A DNA stretch of 64,000 bases from Gemmatimonadota bacterium (GCA_009838645.1 VXRC01000035.1:1-64000); one strand, 5' to 3'. Shown: positions 17,776 to 27,117, counted from the stretch's first letter. Translations and numbers: made by a program. The notes: generated from the letters alone by a model not told the origin.

Positions 17776-19491
17776 ATGTCATCGTCTCTTCGCAGCGCCC
17801 ACTGGTTCGGCCCCAGAGACAAAGTGGGGTTCATTCATCGAAGCTGGATGAAGAACCAGGGGCTTCCGGACCATGTCTTCGACGGCCGGCCCGTCATCGG
17901 CATCTGCAACACCTGGTCGGAACTGACGCCGTGCAATGCCCATTTCCGTACCATCGCGGAGCGGGTACGCCGGGGTGTCTACGAAGCAGGCGGGTTCCCG
18001 GTGGAGTTTCCCGTCATGTCCCTGGGCGAGCCCCTCATGCGGCCCACCACCATGCTCTTCCGCAACCTGGTCAGCATGGACGTCGAAGAGACCATCCGAG
18101 CCAATCCCCTCGACGGGGTCATCCTGCTCGTCGGTTGCGACAAGACCACCCCGGCCCTGCTCATGGGCGCGGCGAGCTGCGACCTGCCCACGCTGGCCAT
18201 CTCGGGCGGGCCCATGCTCAACGGCCGGTTCAGGGGACGGAATATCGGGTCCGGTACGGACGTCTACAAGTTCAGCGACGAGGTGCGCGCCGGGACGATG
18301 AGCGAGGAGGAGTTCCTCGAAGCGGAATCCTGCATGAACCGGTCCACGGGACACTGTATGACCATGGGCACGGCCTCCACCATGGCCAGCGTCGTGGAGG
18401 CGCTGGGCCTGGGCATGCCCGGCAACGCCGCCATCCCCGCGGCCGACGCCCGGCGGATGAAGCTGGCCCACGAAGCGGGCTCGCGCGTGGTGGAGATGGT
18501 CCGGGAGGATCTGCGCATGTCCCGCATCGTCACGCGCAAGGCCCTGGAAAACGCCATCCGGGTCGTCGGAGCCGTCGGGGGTTCCACCAATTCGGTCGTG
18601 CACCTGCTGGCCATCGCGGGCCGCCTCGGCGTCGATCTCTCTCTGCAGGACTGGGACAAACTGGGTTGCGACATCCCGTGCATCGTGAACCTGATGCCGT
18701 CGGGGCAGTACCTGATGGAAGATTTCTACTACGCGGGCGGATTGCCGGCCGTGATCCGCGAACTGGGCGACCTGATCCATCGCGACGCCCGGACCGTGAA
18801 CGGCAGGACCATAGGGGAGAACACGGCGGGCGCACCCTGTCACGACCGGGACGTGATCCGGACGCTGGACGCTCCATTGGCTCCGACCGGAGGACTCGCC
18901 GTGCTCCGGGGCAACCTGTGTCCCGACGGCGCCATCATCAAGCCCTCGGCGGCGTCGCCCGGACTGATGCGGCACCGCGGCCGCGCCGTGGTATTCGAAA
19001 ACATCGAAGACCTCCACGACCGTATCGACGATCCGGAACTGGACGTGGAAGCGGATGACGTCCTGGTGCTTAAAAACTGCGGACCGAAGGGATATCCGGG
19101 CATGGCCGAAGTGGGGAACATGCCCCTGCCGTCGAAACTGCTGCAACGGGGCGTCACGGACATGGTCCGCATATCCGACGCGCGCATGAGCGGCACGGCC
19201 TTCGGCACCGTCGTACTCCACACGGCGCCGGAAGCCGCCGCGGGCGGCACGCTGGCCCTCGTTCAGGACGGCGACATGATCGCGCTGGACGTCGAACGGC
19301 GCCGCCTCGAACTCGAAGTGCCCGATGATGAACTGGCCCGGAGGCGTGCCCGCTGGTCCCCTCCGGTACCCGTGATGGACCGGGGATACTGCCGGTTGTA
19401 CGTGGACCACGTGCTCCAGGCCGACCGCGGCGTGGACTTCGATTTCCTGGTCGGCGGAAGCGGCGCGCCGGTGGCCAGGGATTCGCATTAG
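17776..19491 (+). CDS. IlvD/Edd family dehydratase (probable sugar-acid dehydratase)
   Basis: A 571-residue Fe-S dehydratase. Cysteines expected to hold the cluster are seen in ICNTWSELTPCNAHF, VGCDKTTPALLMGAASCD and NRSTGHCMTMGTAST. Family motifs include SGGPMLNGRF, GAVGGSTNSVVHLLA and a C-terminal VRISDARMSGTAFGTVVLH. The arrangement (short N-terminus, RSWMKNQG, GEPLMRPTTM) resembles the pentonate/L-arabonate dehydratase branch rather than valine-pathway IlvD. It would remove water from an aldonic acid to give a 2-keto-3-deoxy acid. AGGAG precedes the ATG. It leads a catabolic run with a dioxygenase and a sugar isomerase/epimerase-like protein. The exact substrate is not determinable. Confidence 0.88.
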   Translation: MSSSLRSAHWFGPRDKVGFIHRSWMKNQGLPDHVFDGRPVIGICNTWSELTPCNAHFRTIAERVRRGVYEAGGFPVEFPVMSLGEPLMRPTTMLFRNLVSMDVEETIRANPLDGVILLVGCDKTTPALLMGAASCDLPTLAISGGPMLNGRFRGRNIGSGTDVYKFSDEVRAGTMSEEEFLEAESCMNRSTGHCMTMGTASTMASVVEALGLGMPGNAAIPAADARRMKLAHEAGSRVVEMVREDLRMSRIVTRKALENAIRVVGAVGGSTNSVVHLLAIAGRLGVDLSLQDWDKLGCDIPCIVNLMPSGQYLMEDFYYAGGLPAVIRELGDLIHRDARTVNGRTIGENTAGAPCHDRDVIRTLDAPLAPTGGLAVLRGNLCPDGAIIKPSAASPGLMRHRGRAVVFENIEDLHDRIDDPELDVEADDVLVLKNCGPKGYPGMAEVGNMPLPSKLLQRGVTDMVRISDARMSGTAFGTVVLHTAPEAAAGGTLALVQDGDMIALDVERRRLELEVPDDELARRRARWSPPVPVMDRGYCRLYVDHVLQADRGVDFDFLVGGSGAPVARDSH

Positions 19492-19515
19492 CGCTTCAGC
19501 TTCAGGGAGGCGGAT

Positions 19516-20204
19516 ATGCTCAAGGTGCCGGACGAGGCCCCTTCATACTTCGCTGAGAATGGTTTTCTCCTCGTCGAATCCGTATTCACGGTGGAAGAGA
19601 TGGCGGCCTGCAAGACCGCGGCGAAGGAGCTGGTGCAAAACACCTCGGGGCCGTCGGGCGTTCACGTGTGGATGTGCGACACCATCCCGCCCCTCTTCGC
19701 GTCGATTTCCTGCGACCCCCGGATGGCGGCCATCCTGCGGCCGCTGATCGGCCGCGCATCGAGTTCCTCAGCGCAAAGCCCGTGTTCAAGTCCTCGTCGG
19801 TCCACTTCGCTTCGCCCTGGCACCAGGACCAGGCGTACTGGGGCGGCGCGACCAAGTGGTCCGCCTGGATCGCGCTCGAAGACGCGAACGCGGAAAACGG
19901 CTGCCTGCGGGTTATTCCCGGCTCCCATCGGCATCAACGGGATCATGCGTCCGTGCGGGACGCAAGGGGGTTCACGAACCGCGTCCCGGACGACGAACTC
20001 GAGGGCGAAACGATCATCGAAGTGGAAATGAAACAGGGGGACGTGCTGGTGTTTCACGACCGGCTGCTGCACAGTTCCCATCCGAACCGGTCCGGCCGGG
20101 AACGCTGGTCCTTCATCCCCACCTACCGGAACGCGGATGTGCCCGATACATCGACGGTATGGACCGCTTCGAAACCCATGGACGCGCCTGGCCGGCGCGC
20201 ATAG
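19516..20204 (+). pseudogene. Phytanoyl-CoA dioxygenase (PhyH) family gene broken by a -1 frameshift
   Basis: The N-terminal half is read in one frame from ATG 19516 (VPDEAPSYFAENGFLLVESV to AAILRPLIG). The C-terminal half is in another frame from about 19754 (RIEFLSAKPVFKSSSVHF, WHQDQAYWGG, NGCLRVIPGSH, LLHSSHPNRSGRERWS). Adding one C at GGCCGCGC near 19750 restores a continuous protein of about 230 residues, with the HxD (HQD) and distal His (SSHPN) iron ligands and an Arg for 2-oxoglutarate. The protein would be a non-heme Fe(II)/2-oxoglutarate oxygenase. The break is either a real mutation or a sequencing error in a short C run. It sits between dehydratase and isomerase genes. Confidence 0.85.
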
Positions 20205-20226
20205 CCGAGGGCGCGCCTGGCCGGCG
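20184..20226. repeat. Duplicated 15-bp palindromic element after the PhyH gene
   Basis: GCGCCTGGCCGGCGC occurs at 20184-20198 and again at 20212-20226. Each copy is self-complementary at its ends (GCGCC/GGCGC). The first copy encodes the last residues of the dioxygenase. Confidence 0.8.
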
Positions 20227-20253
20227 CAGCCTGATCCAACCCAAGGAGTCGAA

Positions 20254-21066
20254 ATGAAAATCGCACTGCAGGAAGGCCTGCTTCCAGGCGGCACGCTCGA
20301 CGAAAAACTGGATTTCGCCGAGTCATTGAATGTCGAAGGTCTCGAGATATCCGGAAGGGGGCCGGCCCGGCGGATCGACGAATTGGAATCCGCGCTGCGG
20401 AACCGCGGCATCAGGCTGGTCTCGCTCTGCGGCCAGGGCACCTTCGACTTCCTGGACCCGGACTTCGACAAGCGGAACCACAGCGTTGCCGAGGCGAAGG
20501 AGAACCTGCAGGTGTGCGGGCATTTCGGCGCCGTCGGTCTCATCCTGCCGCCCATATTCGGGCCGCCGCGCCTCCCGGACCTCACGCCGCTGGCCGACGC
20601 CGTCACCCTGGAAATGCAGTTGCTGACGGAGATCGTTCGGGACCTGGCCGCATTCGCCGCGGAGCAACAGACGAAGGTGTTGCTGGAACCGTTGAACCGT
20701 TACGAGGAGCACTTGCTCAGGCAACAGGAGCGGGGCATCGAAATTATCCAGCGGGCCGGCGATCCGCCGTCGGCCAGCCTGCTGTGCGACTTCTTCCACA
20801 TGCACATCGAAGAGACGGACACGCCGGCCACGCTGCGACGCATCGGAAGCCGTTACGTGGGCCACGTGCACATGGCCGATAACACCCGCCAGGAACCGGG
20901 CTCCGGGGACATCGACTGGAAGGCGGGACTTTCCGCTCTCAGGGACATCGGTTACGATGGATACCTGGCATATGAATGCGGCATCACCGGGGACAGTGAT
21001 ACGGAAAGAAGGGAAACCCTGTCCAGGTCCGTGCAGTTCATTCAGGACATCATCAAGGAAGGATGA
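20254..21066 (+). CDS. Sugar phosphate isomerase/epimerase family (xylose isomerase-like TIM barrel)
   Basis: A 270-residue TIM-barrel protein of the AP-endonuclease-2/xylose-isomerase-like family. Characteristic pieces are KIALQEGLLPGGTLDEKLDF, VEGLEISGRG, KVLLEPLNRYEEHLL (metal-ligand Glu in LEPLNR), LLCDFFHMHIEE (Asp/His ligands), GHVHMADNTRQEPGSGDIDW and GYLAYECGI (last Glu). All expected metal ligands are therefore present. AAGGAG lies 5 nt before the ATG. It probably isomerises a keto-sugar or related acid in the same pathway as the upstream dehydratase; the substrate is unknown. The 3' end overlaps the convergent lipoprotein gene by 14 nt. Confidence 0.87.
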   Translation: MKIALQEGLLPGGTLDEKLDFAESLNVEGLEISGRGPARRIDELESALRNRGIRLVSLCGQGTFDFLDPDFDKRNHSVAEAKENLQVCGHFGAVGLILPPIFGPPRLPDLTPLADAVTLEMQLLTEIVRDLAAFAAEQQTKVLLEPLNRYEEHLLRQQERGIEIIQRAGDPPSASLLCDFFHMHIEETDTPATLRRIGSRYVGHVHMADNTRQEPGSGDIDWKAGLSALRDIGYDGYLAYECGITGDSDTERRETLSRSVQFIQDIIKEG

Positions 21067-21706
21067 TGTCCCGGTTTTCGTAGCGCAGACGCATCAGGAA
21101 TTCGGGGCCCAGGGTCTTCCAGATGCGCGTCACCGAGGAACGGGCCTCGATATGGAGGGGGTCCAGGGTGATTGCCTCCATGTAGGCGTCGTGGGCATCC
21201 TCCAGCCTGTCCAGCTTCTCCAGAGTCCGGGCCAGGTCGACATAGCTTTCCACCGCCCACAAACGGTCTTTGTCCCTGGTAATCGCCTCCCGGAATTCGG
21301 CCACCGCAGCTTCGTACTGGCCGGCGGCGTCATAAAGTCGGGCGGCCATCAGCCAGCACGGCACGTAGTCCACGTCCCTGATCCGGGCCATGTGCACGTA
21401 GCGGATCGCCTCCTTGACGTCTCCCCGCTCAAGGAAAAGGCGGCTCATTCCCACGTAGGCCGGAGCGTAGCCGTCATCGAGCCGCATGGTCCTGCGCAAT
21501 GCCGCTTCCGCCTCGTCATGGGCACCCGATTCCAGCAGGCTCAGCGCCTTCGCGTATTCGACCTCGGGCGTATCGAGCGAACCGGAGTACTGCATGGTCT
21601 TCGCGCCGCACCCGGCGAACCCCAGGGCCACGATGGCCAGGGCCGCGATGGCCAGTCCCAGGCCGGACAGGCCCAGGCCGGACAGGCCGACCGCCGTTCT
21701 ACTCAC
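21053..21706 (-). CDS. TPR-repeat lipoprotein
   Basis: A 217-residue secreted lipoprotein. The N-terminus is low-complexity Gly/Leu/Ala and ends in the lipobox GFAGC. After that come three or more tetratricopeptide repeats: AKALSLLESGAHDEAEAALR, APAYVGMSRLFLERGDVKEA, LMAARLYDAAGQYEAAVAEF and LARTLEKLDRLEDAHDAYME. Such proteins act as scaffolds at the outer membrane; no partner is evident. The GTG start at 21706 is preceded by AAGGAGG. The gene lies just downstream of tRNA-Gly, with a terminator between them, so it may depend on read-through or on a promoter I cannot place. Confidence 0.85.
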   Translation of the reverse strand: MSRTAVGLSGLGLSGLGLAIAALAIVALGFAGCGAKTMQYSGSLDTPEVEYAKALSLLESGAHDEAEAALRRTMRLDDGYAPAYVGMSRLFLERGDVKEAIRYVHMARIRDVDYVPCWLMAARLYDAAGQYEAAVAEFREAITRDKDRLWAVESYVDLARTLEKLDRLEDAHDAYMEAITLDPLHIEARSSVTRIWKTLGPEFLMRLRYENRDIILP

Positions 21707-21720
21707 GGTACCTCCTTCAC

Positions 21721-21754
21721 AAGAAAACGCCCTGTGGTCCGGAACGCCACAGGG
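21721..21754 (-). terminator. Rho-independent terminator after tRNA-Gly
   Basis: On the minus strand CCCTGTGG and CCACAGGG form an 8-bp perfect stem with a 9-nt loop (21754-21730), followed by CGTTTTCTT. It lies 7 nt after the tRNA end and just before the ribosome site of the lipoprotein gene. Confidence 0.78.
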
Positions 21755-21761
21755 TAGACAG

Positions 21762-21833
21762 GCGGGAAACGGGGCTCGAACCCGCGACCCTCAGCTTGGG
21801 AAGCTGATGCTCTGCCAACTGAGCTATTCCCGC
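21762..21833 (-). tRNA. tRNA-Gly (anticodon CCC)
   Basis: A complete cloverleaf can be drawn: acceptor GCGGGAA/TTCCCGC, D-stem GCTC/GAGC, anticodon stem TCAGC/GCTGA with loop TTCCCAA (anticodon CCC), 5-nt variable loop, T-stem GCGGG/CCCGT with loop TTCGAGC. CCA is not encoded; the base after the acceptor stem is C, not the U usual for bacterial tRNA-Gly. It decodes GGG. It has its own promoter upstream and a terminator downstream. Confidence 0.96.
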
Positions 21834-21870
21834 GGGATGGGCAGGACCGAAGACGGCCACTGCACAAGGT

Positions 21871-21900
21871 ATTCTAACCGGGCGACCGACGCCGTGTCAA
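21871..21900 (-). promoter_or_regulatory. Promoter of tRNA-Gly
   Basis: Minus strand TTGACA (21900-21895), an 18-bp spacer, and TAGAAT (21876-21871). Transcription should begin near 21864, about 30 nt before the mature 5' end. This is a near-consensus sigma-70 site. Confidence 0.8.
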
Positions 21901-22039
21901 GCGAAATCCGATCGGCGTTACGCCCGTCCCACGGCAATGCAGTTCGCGCGCGATGGACAGGAGATTACGCCAGTGCCGACAACGACCACATTCGTGTCAA
22001 TGATGATGGGCCCGGGGTATGTCCCAAAACGAAATTTAT

Positions 22040-22061
22040 GTTGATTTTTATTTCAATCAAC
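22040..22061. other. Hairpin in an AT-rich intergenic segment
   Basis: GTTGATT and AATCAAC form a 7-bp stem with an 8-nt loop, in an AT-rich patch (about 22018-22090) between ddl and tRNA-Gly. No clear T-run follows on either strand, so it is a weak terminator at best. No coding sequence is visible in 21901-22100. Confidence 0.4.
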
Positions 22062-22100
22062 ATTGACAATATAAAAAAGTCTGTGAAACAACCATACTGC

Positions 22101-22190
22101 CGGGCGAGGCGCTTTCGGGCGAGGCGCTTTCGGGCGAGGCGCTTTCGGGCGAGGCCCATCCGGGCGAGGCCCATCCGAGCGAGGCGCGGG
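22101..22190. repeat. 15-bp minisatellite downstream of ddl
   Basis: Six units of 15 bp: three CGGGCGAGGCGCTTT, two CGGGCGAGGCCCATC and one degenerate. They begin right after an AT-rich patch and end 25 bp before the ddl stop. ORFs through it on both strands consist of simple repeats (for example LARKR) and are not taken as genes. Confidence 0.93.
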
Positions 22191-22215
22191 CAGGCCGGAC
22201 ATCCTGACGCGCGGA

Positions 22216-23304
22216 TCAAGTCTCTAGAGTCTTCTCTTCATCGAACCGCTCCAGCGCGAGCTTGATCAGGCGGTCGATCAGGTCGGCGTAGGAAACGCCG
22301 GCGACTTCCCACAGCTTGGGAAACATGCTGATCCGGGTGAACCCGGGAATGGTATTGAGCTCGTTGACCAGGACTTCGCCGTCCTCCTTCAGGAAGAAGT
22401 CCACCCGGGACATGCCCTCGCAGGCCAGCACCCTATGGGCCCTTACGGCGGTCGCACGGATCTCATCCGTCAGTTCCGGCGGCAATTTGGCTGGAATATC
22501 CAGTTCGGCGCCGTGCTCGTCGATGTACTTCGCCTCGTAAGAATAGAACTCATGGGTGGGCCGTACCTCGCCCAGGCCGGATGCTTCGGGCCGGGCATTC
22601 CCCAGCACGGCGCATTCGATCTCGCGGCCGCTTACGCACTCTTCCACCAGGATCTTCCGGTCGTACCGGAACGCTTCCCGCACGCCCGCTTCGAATTCAC
22701 GGCCATCGCGGGCCCTGGTGATGCCGACGGAGGAACCCAGGTTGGCGGGCTTGATGAAGCACGGCATCCCCAGCCGGCCCCGCACTTCATCGAAGGAGAT
22801 CCGGTCTCGATCGGAGGATACGAAGGTCATGAACTCGGCGATGGCGATGCCCGCATCCCGCAACAAGCGCTTCATCACGTCCTTGTCCATGGACACCGCC
22901 GATCCCAAAACACTCGAACCGACAAAGGGCAGATTGGCCAGCTTGAGCAGGCCCTGTACCGTGCCGTCCTCGCCGAAGGGACCGTGAAGCACGGGGAAAA
23001 TGACGTCTATGTCTCCGGCCGGTCGGTGCGTCGTCGTGGTCGTTACCGGATCGCTGGGCGCCCCGGGAGCGAGGGTCACCGTCTCGCTCAGGCGGTTCAG
23101 GGCGATCTGCTTCGGATCGTGGGCGTTGAGCAGGAATCCCGCCGAATCGCCCAGGTGCCACTGCCCGTTACGGTCAATGCCGATCAGCACGACCTCGTAC
23201 CGGTCCCGGTCGATGGCGTCGACGATATTCCGCGCCGACTGCAACGAGACCTGGTGTTCCGCCGACCGCCCCCCGCACAGGATGCCTACCCTGATCTTCT
23301 TCAT
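22216..23304 (-). CDS. ddl: D-alanine--D-alanine ligase
   Basis: Ddl joins two D-Ala residues for peptidoglycan. It has 362 residues and ATP-grasp features: VGILCGGRSAEHQVSLQSA, FPVLHGPFGEDGTVQG, CFIKPANLGSSVGI, the ligand region VDFFLKEDGEVLVNELNTIPG. The subgroup is the longer DdlA/VanA-like one. It is the last gene of lepA-lepB-hemW-ddl, 23 nt after hemW. Family and function are secure. Confidence 0.97.
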   Translation of the reverse strand: MKKIRVGILCGGRSAEHQVSLQSARNIVDAIDRDRYEVVLIGIDRNGQWHLGDSAGFLLNAHDPKQIALNRLSETVTLAPGAPSDPVTTTTTHRPAGDIDVIFPVLHGPFGEDGTVQGLLKLANLPFVGSSVLGSAVSMDKDVMKRLLRDAGIAIAEFMTFVSSDRDRISFDEVRGRLGMPCFIKPANLGSSVGITRARDGREFEAGVREAFRYDRKILVEECVSGREIECAVLGNARPEASGLGEVRPTHEFYSYEAKYIDEHGAELDIPAKLPPELTDEIRATAVRAHRVLACEGMSRVDFFLKEDGEVLVNELNTIPGFTRISMFPKLWEVAGVSYADLIDRLIKLALERFDEEKTLET

Positions 23305-23327
23305 GCCGTCTTCACTTTCTGCACGGC

Positions 23328-24461
23328 CTACATGAGATATTCGCAGACGCTGTCGGCCAGGGCGAGACCTCTCCGGGTCAGGCAGAGCCGCGATCCGCGT
23401 TTCGCGAGCAACCCCTCGCCGGCCAGGGCATGGATGGCCGGATCCCGGTCGTCCATGGCGTCGTCCCCGTAGCGGTCCCGAAACAACCGGGTATCCAGGC
23501 CATCGACGGATCTCAGGCTCAGCAGGATATACTCGTGTATACGTTCGTCCACCGAAAGCGTTTCATCCATGTCGGTGGCTTCTCCCCGCACATCCATGGC
23601 ACGCAGGTAGTCGGCGAGGCCGCGCGCATTGGCCAGTCTCCGTCCGTCCATGCGCGTGTGGGCCGACGGCCCGAGCCCCAGGTAATCGCCGCCCTTCCAG
23701 CAGGATACGTTGTGCCTGCAAGCAAATCCCGGTTTCGCCAGGTTGGAGATCTCATAATGCCGGAAGCCGGCGTCGGTGAGCCGGTCCAGGGCCTGGAAGT
23801 ACAGGGCCGTGTGCCGCCCTTCGTCCGGCAGGTCCAGCGCCCCCTGTTCCGCCAGCCGGGCGTATTCCGTCCCCGGCTCGATGGTCAGGCCGTAGACCGA
23901 ACAGTGCTCGGGATCCAGGGAAACCGCCCGTTCCAGCGTATCCGCCCAGTCCGCCGCCGTCTGGCCGGGCACGCCGAACATGAGATCGAGATTGACGTTC
24001 CGGAAACCGGCTGCCCTGGCGGACGCGAACGCCTTTTCGGCCCGGTCCGCCGTATGGCGACGACCGAGTTTCAACAGGATTTGCAGGGAGAAGGACTGGA
24101 CGCCGATGGAGATCCGGTCGACTCCGAGTCCGCGAAGCCGCTTCAGCTTGGGGATGCTGACCGTTTCCGGGTTCGCTTCCACCGTGATTTCGGCGTGGGA
24201 GGCGATCCGGAATCGATCATGGATCGTCTGGAAGACGCGGTCCAGCTGGCGGTCCGTGAGGCAGGTGGGCGTGCCGCCCCCCAGGAAGACCGTGTCGAAG
24301 ACGCCGTCGGCCCAGGGTAATTCGCGGCCGCGCCGCTCCGCCTCGGTGTCCAGGGCGCCCAGTAACTCATCCACCCGGCCGCCTTTGAGCAATTCAAAGG
24401 AGAAATCGCAGTATGGACAGGCGTGGCTGCAGAAGGGTATATGAACGTAGAGGCCGGCCAA
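23328..24461 (-). CDS. hemW: Heme chaperone HemW (radical SAM, coproporphyrinogen III oxidase-like)
   Basis: HemW is a radical-SAM heme-binding chaperone. The cluster motif is visible as YVHIPFCSHACPYCDF (CxxxCxxC then phenylalanine, cysteine spacing as in HemW). Other signs are FLGGGTPTCL, EANPETV, ISIGVQSFS, NLDLMFGVPGQT, EISNLAKPGFACRHN and GLGPSAHT. A TTG at 24461 gives MAGLYVHIPFC, starts 17 nt after the lepB stop and yields the usual length of about 377 residues. The longer frame running to 24596 would sit inside lepB and is not similar to the family. HemW lacks the extra cysteine of true HemN, as here. Confidence 0.93.
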   Translation of the reverse strand: MAGLYVHIPFCSHACPYCDFSFELLKGGRVDELLGALDTEAERRGRELPWADGVFDTVFLGGGTPTCLTDRQLDRVFQTIHDRFRIASHAEITVEANPETVSIPKLKRLRGLGVDRISIGVQSFSLQILLKLGRRHTADRAEKAFASARAAGFRNVNLDLMFGVPGQTAADWADTLERAVSLDPEHCSVYGLTIEPGTEYARLAEQGALDLPDEGRHTALYFQALDRLTDAGFRHYEISNLAKPGFACRHNVSCWKGGDYLGLGPSAHTRMDGRRLANARGLADYLRAMDVRGEATDMDETLSVDERIHEYILLSLRSVDGLDTRLFRDRYGDDAMDDRDPAIHALAGEGLLAKRGSRLCLTRRGLALADSVCEYLM

Positions 24462-24478
24462 TGCGTGTGCGCCCCGAT

Positions 24479-25186
24479 CTACATGACGATTCTTCCGATG
24501 CGGTTCCAGCGGACCCGCCACGGAACATGCACGATGTTGTACCCCAGTACGTAGACCAGCGAGGCGACGCTTTCCAGGGGCCTGGACGACTGCCACACCA
24601 GTTCGGGGTCCTCCCGGTGGCGTTCCCAGGACCAGTAGATGATGAAGGCGTTGCCCACCACGTCCTCCCGGTCCACGAATCCCCAGTACCTGCTGTCGGA
24701 ACTGTAGTCCCGGTTGTCGCCCATGACGAACAGGGCGTCCGCCGGGACGATCTTGGGCCCCCAGTTGTCCCGCGTGCTTCGGGTCGCCGCCCTGACCGAC
24801 GGGTCATCGAACTTGACCTGCGGCGGATTCTCCACCATCACGTCGTCCACGTATACGCGCTTGTCCCGGATTTCCACCTTCTGGCCGGAGACGGCGATAC
24901 ATCGTTTGATGAACATCTGCGCCGGGTTGCGGGGATAGGGAAACACCAGGATATCGCCGGGTTCGGGATCGCGCCAGGCAGGCATGCGTATATCGGTGAA
25001 CGGAATGCCGGGACCGTAGATGAACTTGTTGACCAGCAGGAAGTCCCCCACCTGGAGGGTGGCCTCCATGGACTCCGACGGTATGCGAAACGCCTGGACG
25101 ACCTCCGCCCGTATGAAGAGGAAGAGCAGTACGGTGAACAGCAGGATTTCCACGTACTCTCTGAGCAGCGACTTGTTTCTTGCCAA
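24479..25186 (-). CDS. lepB: Signal peptidase I
   Basis: LepB cleaves Sec and Tat signal peptides at the outer face of the inner membrane. It has 235 residues and one N-terminal membrane helix (VEILLFTVLLFLFIRA). The catalytic serine is in FRIPSESMEATLQVGD and the lysine in FIKRCIAVSGQKVE. The later boxes GDNRDYSSDSRYWGFV are intact. Start is TTG at 25186. The gene lies between lepA and hemW in one operon, as in many bacteria. Identification is firm. Confidence 0.96.
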   Translation of the reverse strand: MARNKSLLREYVEILLFTVLLFLFIRAEVVQAFRIPSESMEATLQVGDFLLVNKFIYGPGIPFTDIRMPAWRDPEPGDILVFPYPRNPAQMFIKRCIAVSGQKVEIRDKRVYVDDVMVENPPQVKFDDPSVRAATRSTRDNWGPKIVPADALFVMGDNRDYSSDSRYWGFVDREDVVGNAFIIYWSWERHREDPELVWQSSRPLESVASLVYVLGYNIVHVPWRVRWNRIGRIVM

Positions 25187-25229
25187 GGATTGAAATCCTC
25201 CAGGGACCGGGGCGTCCCGGTCCGGACGT

Positions 25230-27047
25230 TCAGCCGCCCACTGCCGCGCCTTCGCCCCGTATATCCAGTACCGCCAGGAAGGCTTCCTGCGGCACTTCGA
25301 CGTTTCCCACCTGCTTCATGCGCCGCTTGCCCTCCTTCTGCCGTTCCAGGAGCTTGCGCTTCCGCGTGATGTCGCCGCCGTAGCACTTGGCCGTGACGTT
25401 CTTGCGCAGGGGACGGATCGACTCCCGCGCGATGACCCTGCCGCCGATGGCGGCCTGGACGGCGACCTCGAACATCTGCCGCGGTATGATCTTGCGCAAC
25501 CGCTGGCACAGCTCGCGGCCCCACTCGTAGGCCTTGTCCTTGTGGATGATGATGGACAGGGCATCCACCAGGTCGCCGTTGAGCAGCAGGTTCAGCCTGA
25601 CCAGGGGCGAGGCGCGGTACTCCAGGAAGTCGTAGTCGAAGGAGGCGTATCCGCGGCTGATCGATTTCAACCGGTCGTAGAAGTCGAAGACGATCTCCGA
25701 CAGCGGCAGTTCGTACTGCAGGGCGACCCGGGTTGGATCGAGGTATTCCATGGCCTTGTAGATGCCCCGGCGGTCCCGGGTCAGTTTCATGATGTTTCCG
25801 ATGTAGTCGTGCGGGACGACGATCTGGGCCTGGATGAACGGCTCTTCCACGGCGTCGATGTACGCGGCATCGGGCATGTCGGCCGGGTTGTCCACCTTGA
25901 GCACCTCGCCGGCCGTGGTCGTGATCCGGTACTCTACGCTGGGCATAGTGGCCAGGATCGTCAGCCCGTACTCCCGTTCGAGGCGCTCCTGCACGACTTC
26001 CATGTGGAGCAGCCCGAGGAATCCGCAGCGAAAGCCGAATCCAAGGGCCACCGACGTCTCGGGTTCATACACCAGGGCGGCGTCGTTCAACTGGTACTTC
26101 TCGAGGGCCTCCTTCAACGGTTCGTAATCTTCCGAAGTCGCCGGGTAGAGTCCGCTGAACACCATGGACTTGGCCTCCCGGTAACCGGGCAGCGGTTCGT
26201 CGCAGGGCCGGACGGCGTCGGTGACCGTGTCGCCCACGCTGGCGTCGGCCACGTTGCGGATATTTCCGATCAGATAGCCCACCTCTCCGGCCGTGAGCGC
26301 ATCCACGGGCGCCTTGTCAAAACGGAGCACGCCGGTCTCGGCGACCTCGAACCGCTTGCCGTTGGAGCACATCATGATGTGCATGCCCGGCTTTATTTCG
26401 CCGCTCACGACGCGTACGTAGGGCACCGCGCCACGGTACTGATCGAAGATCGAATCGAAGATGAGAGCCCGCAAGGGACCGTCGTCGGGTTCCGGGGGCG
26501 GGATACGGTCCAGGATGGCCTCCAGCACCGCTTCGACCCCGATTCCGTCTCTCGCGCTGGTCAGTACCACGTCTTCGGGGTAGACGCCCAGCAGATCCAC
26601 GATCTGGCCCGTCACGACATCGACCCGCGCGTTGGGCAGATCGATCTTGTTGATGACCGGGATGATGGTGAGGTCGTTCTCCAGGGCCAGGTACAGATTG
26701 CTGATCGTCTGCGCCTCGATGCCCTGTACGGCGTCCACGATCAGGAGCGCGCCTTCACAGGCCGCGAGGCTCCGGGAAACCTCGTAGGAAAAATCGACGT
26801 GTCCGGGGGTATCGATCAGATTCAACGCGAAGGACCGTCCGTCCGGCGCATCGTAGGACATGCGGATCGCGTGGGCCTTGATCGTGATGCCCCGCTCTCG
26901 CTCCAGATCGAGATTATCGAGCATCTGGGCACGCATCTTCAGGGGAGACACGGTACCCGTCATCTCCAGCAGGCGATCCGCCAGGGTCGATTTGCCGTGA
27001 TCGATATGCGCGATGATGGAGAAGTTGCGAATGTGTTCCGTCGACAT
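25230..27047 (-). CDS. lepA: Elongation factor 4 (LepA)
   Basis: LepA is a ribosome-associated GTPase that acts in translation. It has 605 residues. G motifs are [36 protein letters not shown] and SARDGIG. The LepA-specific C-terminal domain is present, with [34 protein letters not shown] and [20 protein letters not shown] (20 residues). It leads the operon with lepB, hemW and ddl. A promoter is seen at 27118-27146. Confidence 0.98.
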   Translation of the reverse strand: MSTEHIRNFSIIAHIDHGKSTLADRLLEMTGTVSPLKMRAQMLDNLDLERERGITIKAHAIRMSYDAPDGRSFALNLIDTPGHVDFSYEVSRSLAACEGALLIVDAVQGIEAQTISNLYLALENDLTIIPVINKIDLPNARVDVVTGQIVDLLGVYPEDVVLTSARDGIGVEAVLEAILDRIPPPEPDDGPLRALIFDSIFDQYRGAVPYVRVVSGEIKPGMHIMMCSNGKRFEVAETGVLRFDKAPVDALTAGEVGYLIGNIRNVADASVGDTVTDAVRPCDEPLPGYREAKSMVFSGLYPATSEDYEPLKEALEKYQLNDAALVYEPETSVALGFGFRCGFLGLLHMEVVQERLEREYGLTILATMPSVEYRITTTAGEVLKVDNPADMPDAAYIDAVEEPFIQAQIVVPHDYIGNIMKLTRDRRGIYKAMEYLDPTRVALQYELPLSEIVFDFYDRLKSISRGYASFDYDFLEYRASPLVRLNLLLNGDLVDALSIIIHKDKAYEWGRELCQRLRKIIPRQMFEVAVQAAIGGRVIARESIRPLRKNVTAKCYGGDITRKRKLLERQKEGKRRMKQVGNVEVPQEAFLAVLDIRGEGAAVGG

Positions 27048-27117
27048 GTAAAAACCGTCCGGTCATCCTGAAAGCAGGGGTATCCGCCGCCTTAGCAAAC
27101 CGTATGCAACAGGGTGA

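Noticed and set aside
19745-19760. Programmed frameshift in the PhyH gene
   Set aside because: No slippery heptamer or downstream structure typical of -1 sites; other PhyH genes are unbroken.
22101-22190. CRISPR-like array
   Set aside because: Units are 15 bp with no spacers, so it is a minisatellite.
21965-22219. 84-residue minus-strand ORF with LARKR repeats
   Set aside because: Encoded mainly by the minisatellite and an AT-rich patch; overlaps the ddl stop; no family.
23328-24596. HemW start at 24596
   Set aside because: The extension lies inside lepB in another frame and resembles no HemW; TTG 24461 gives the expected length.
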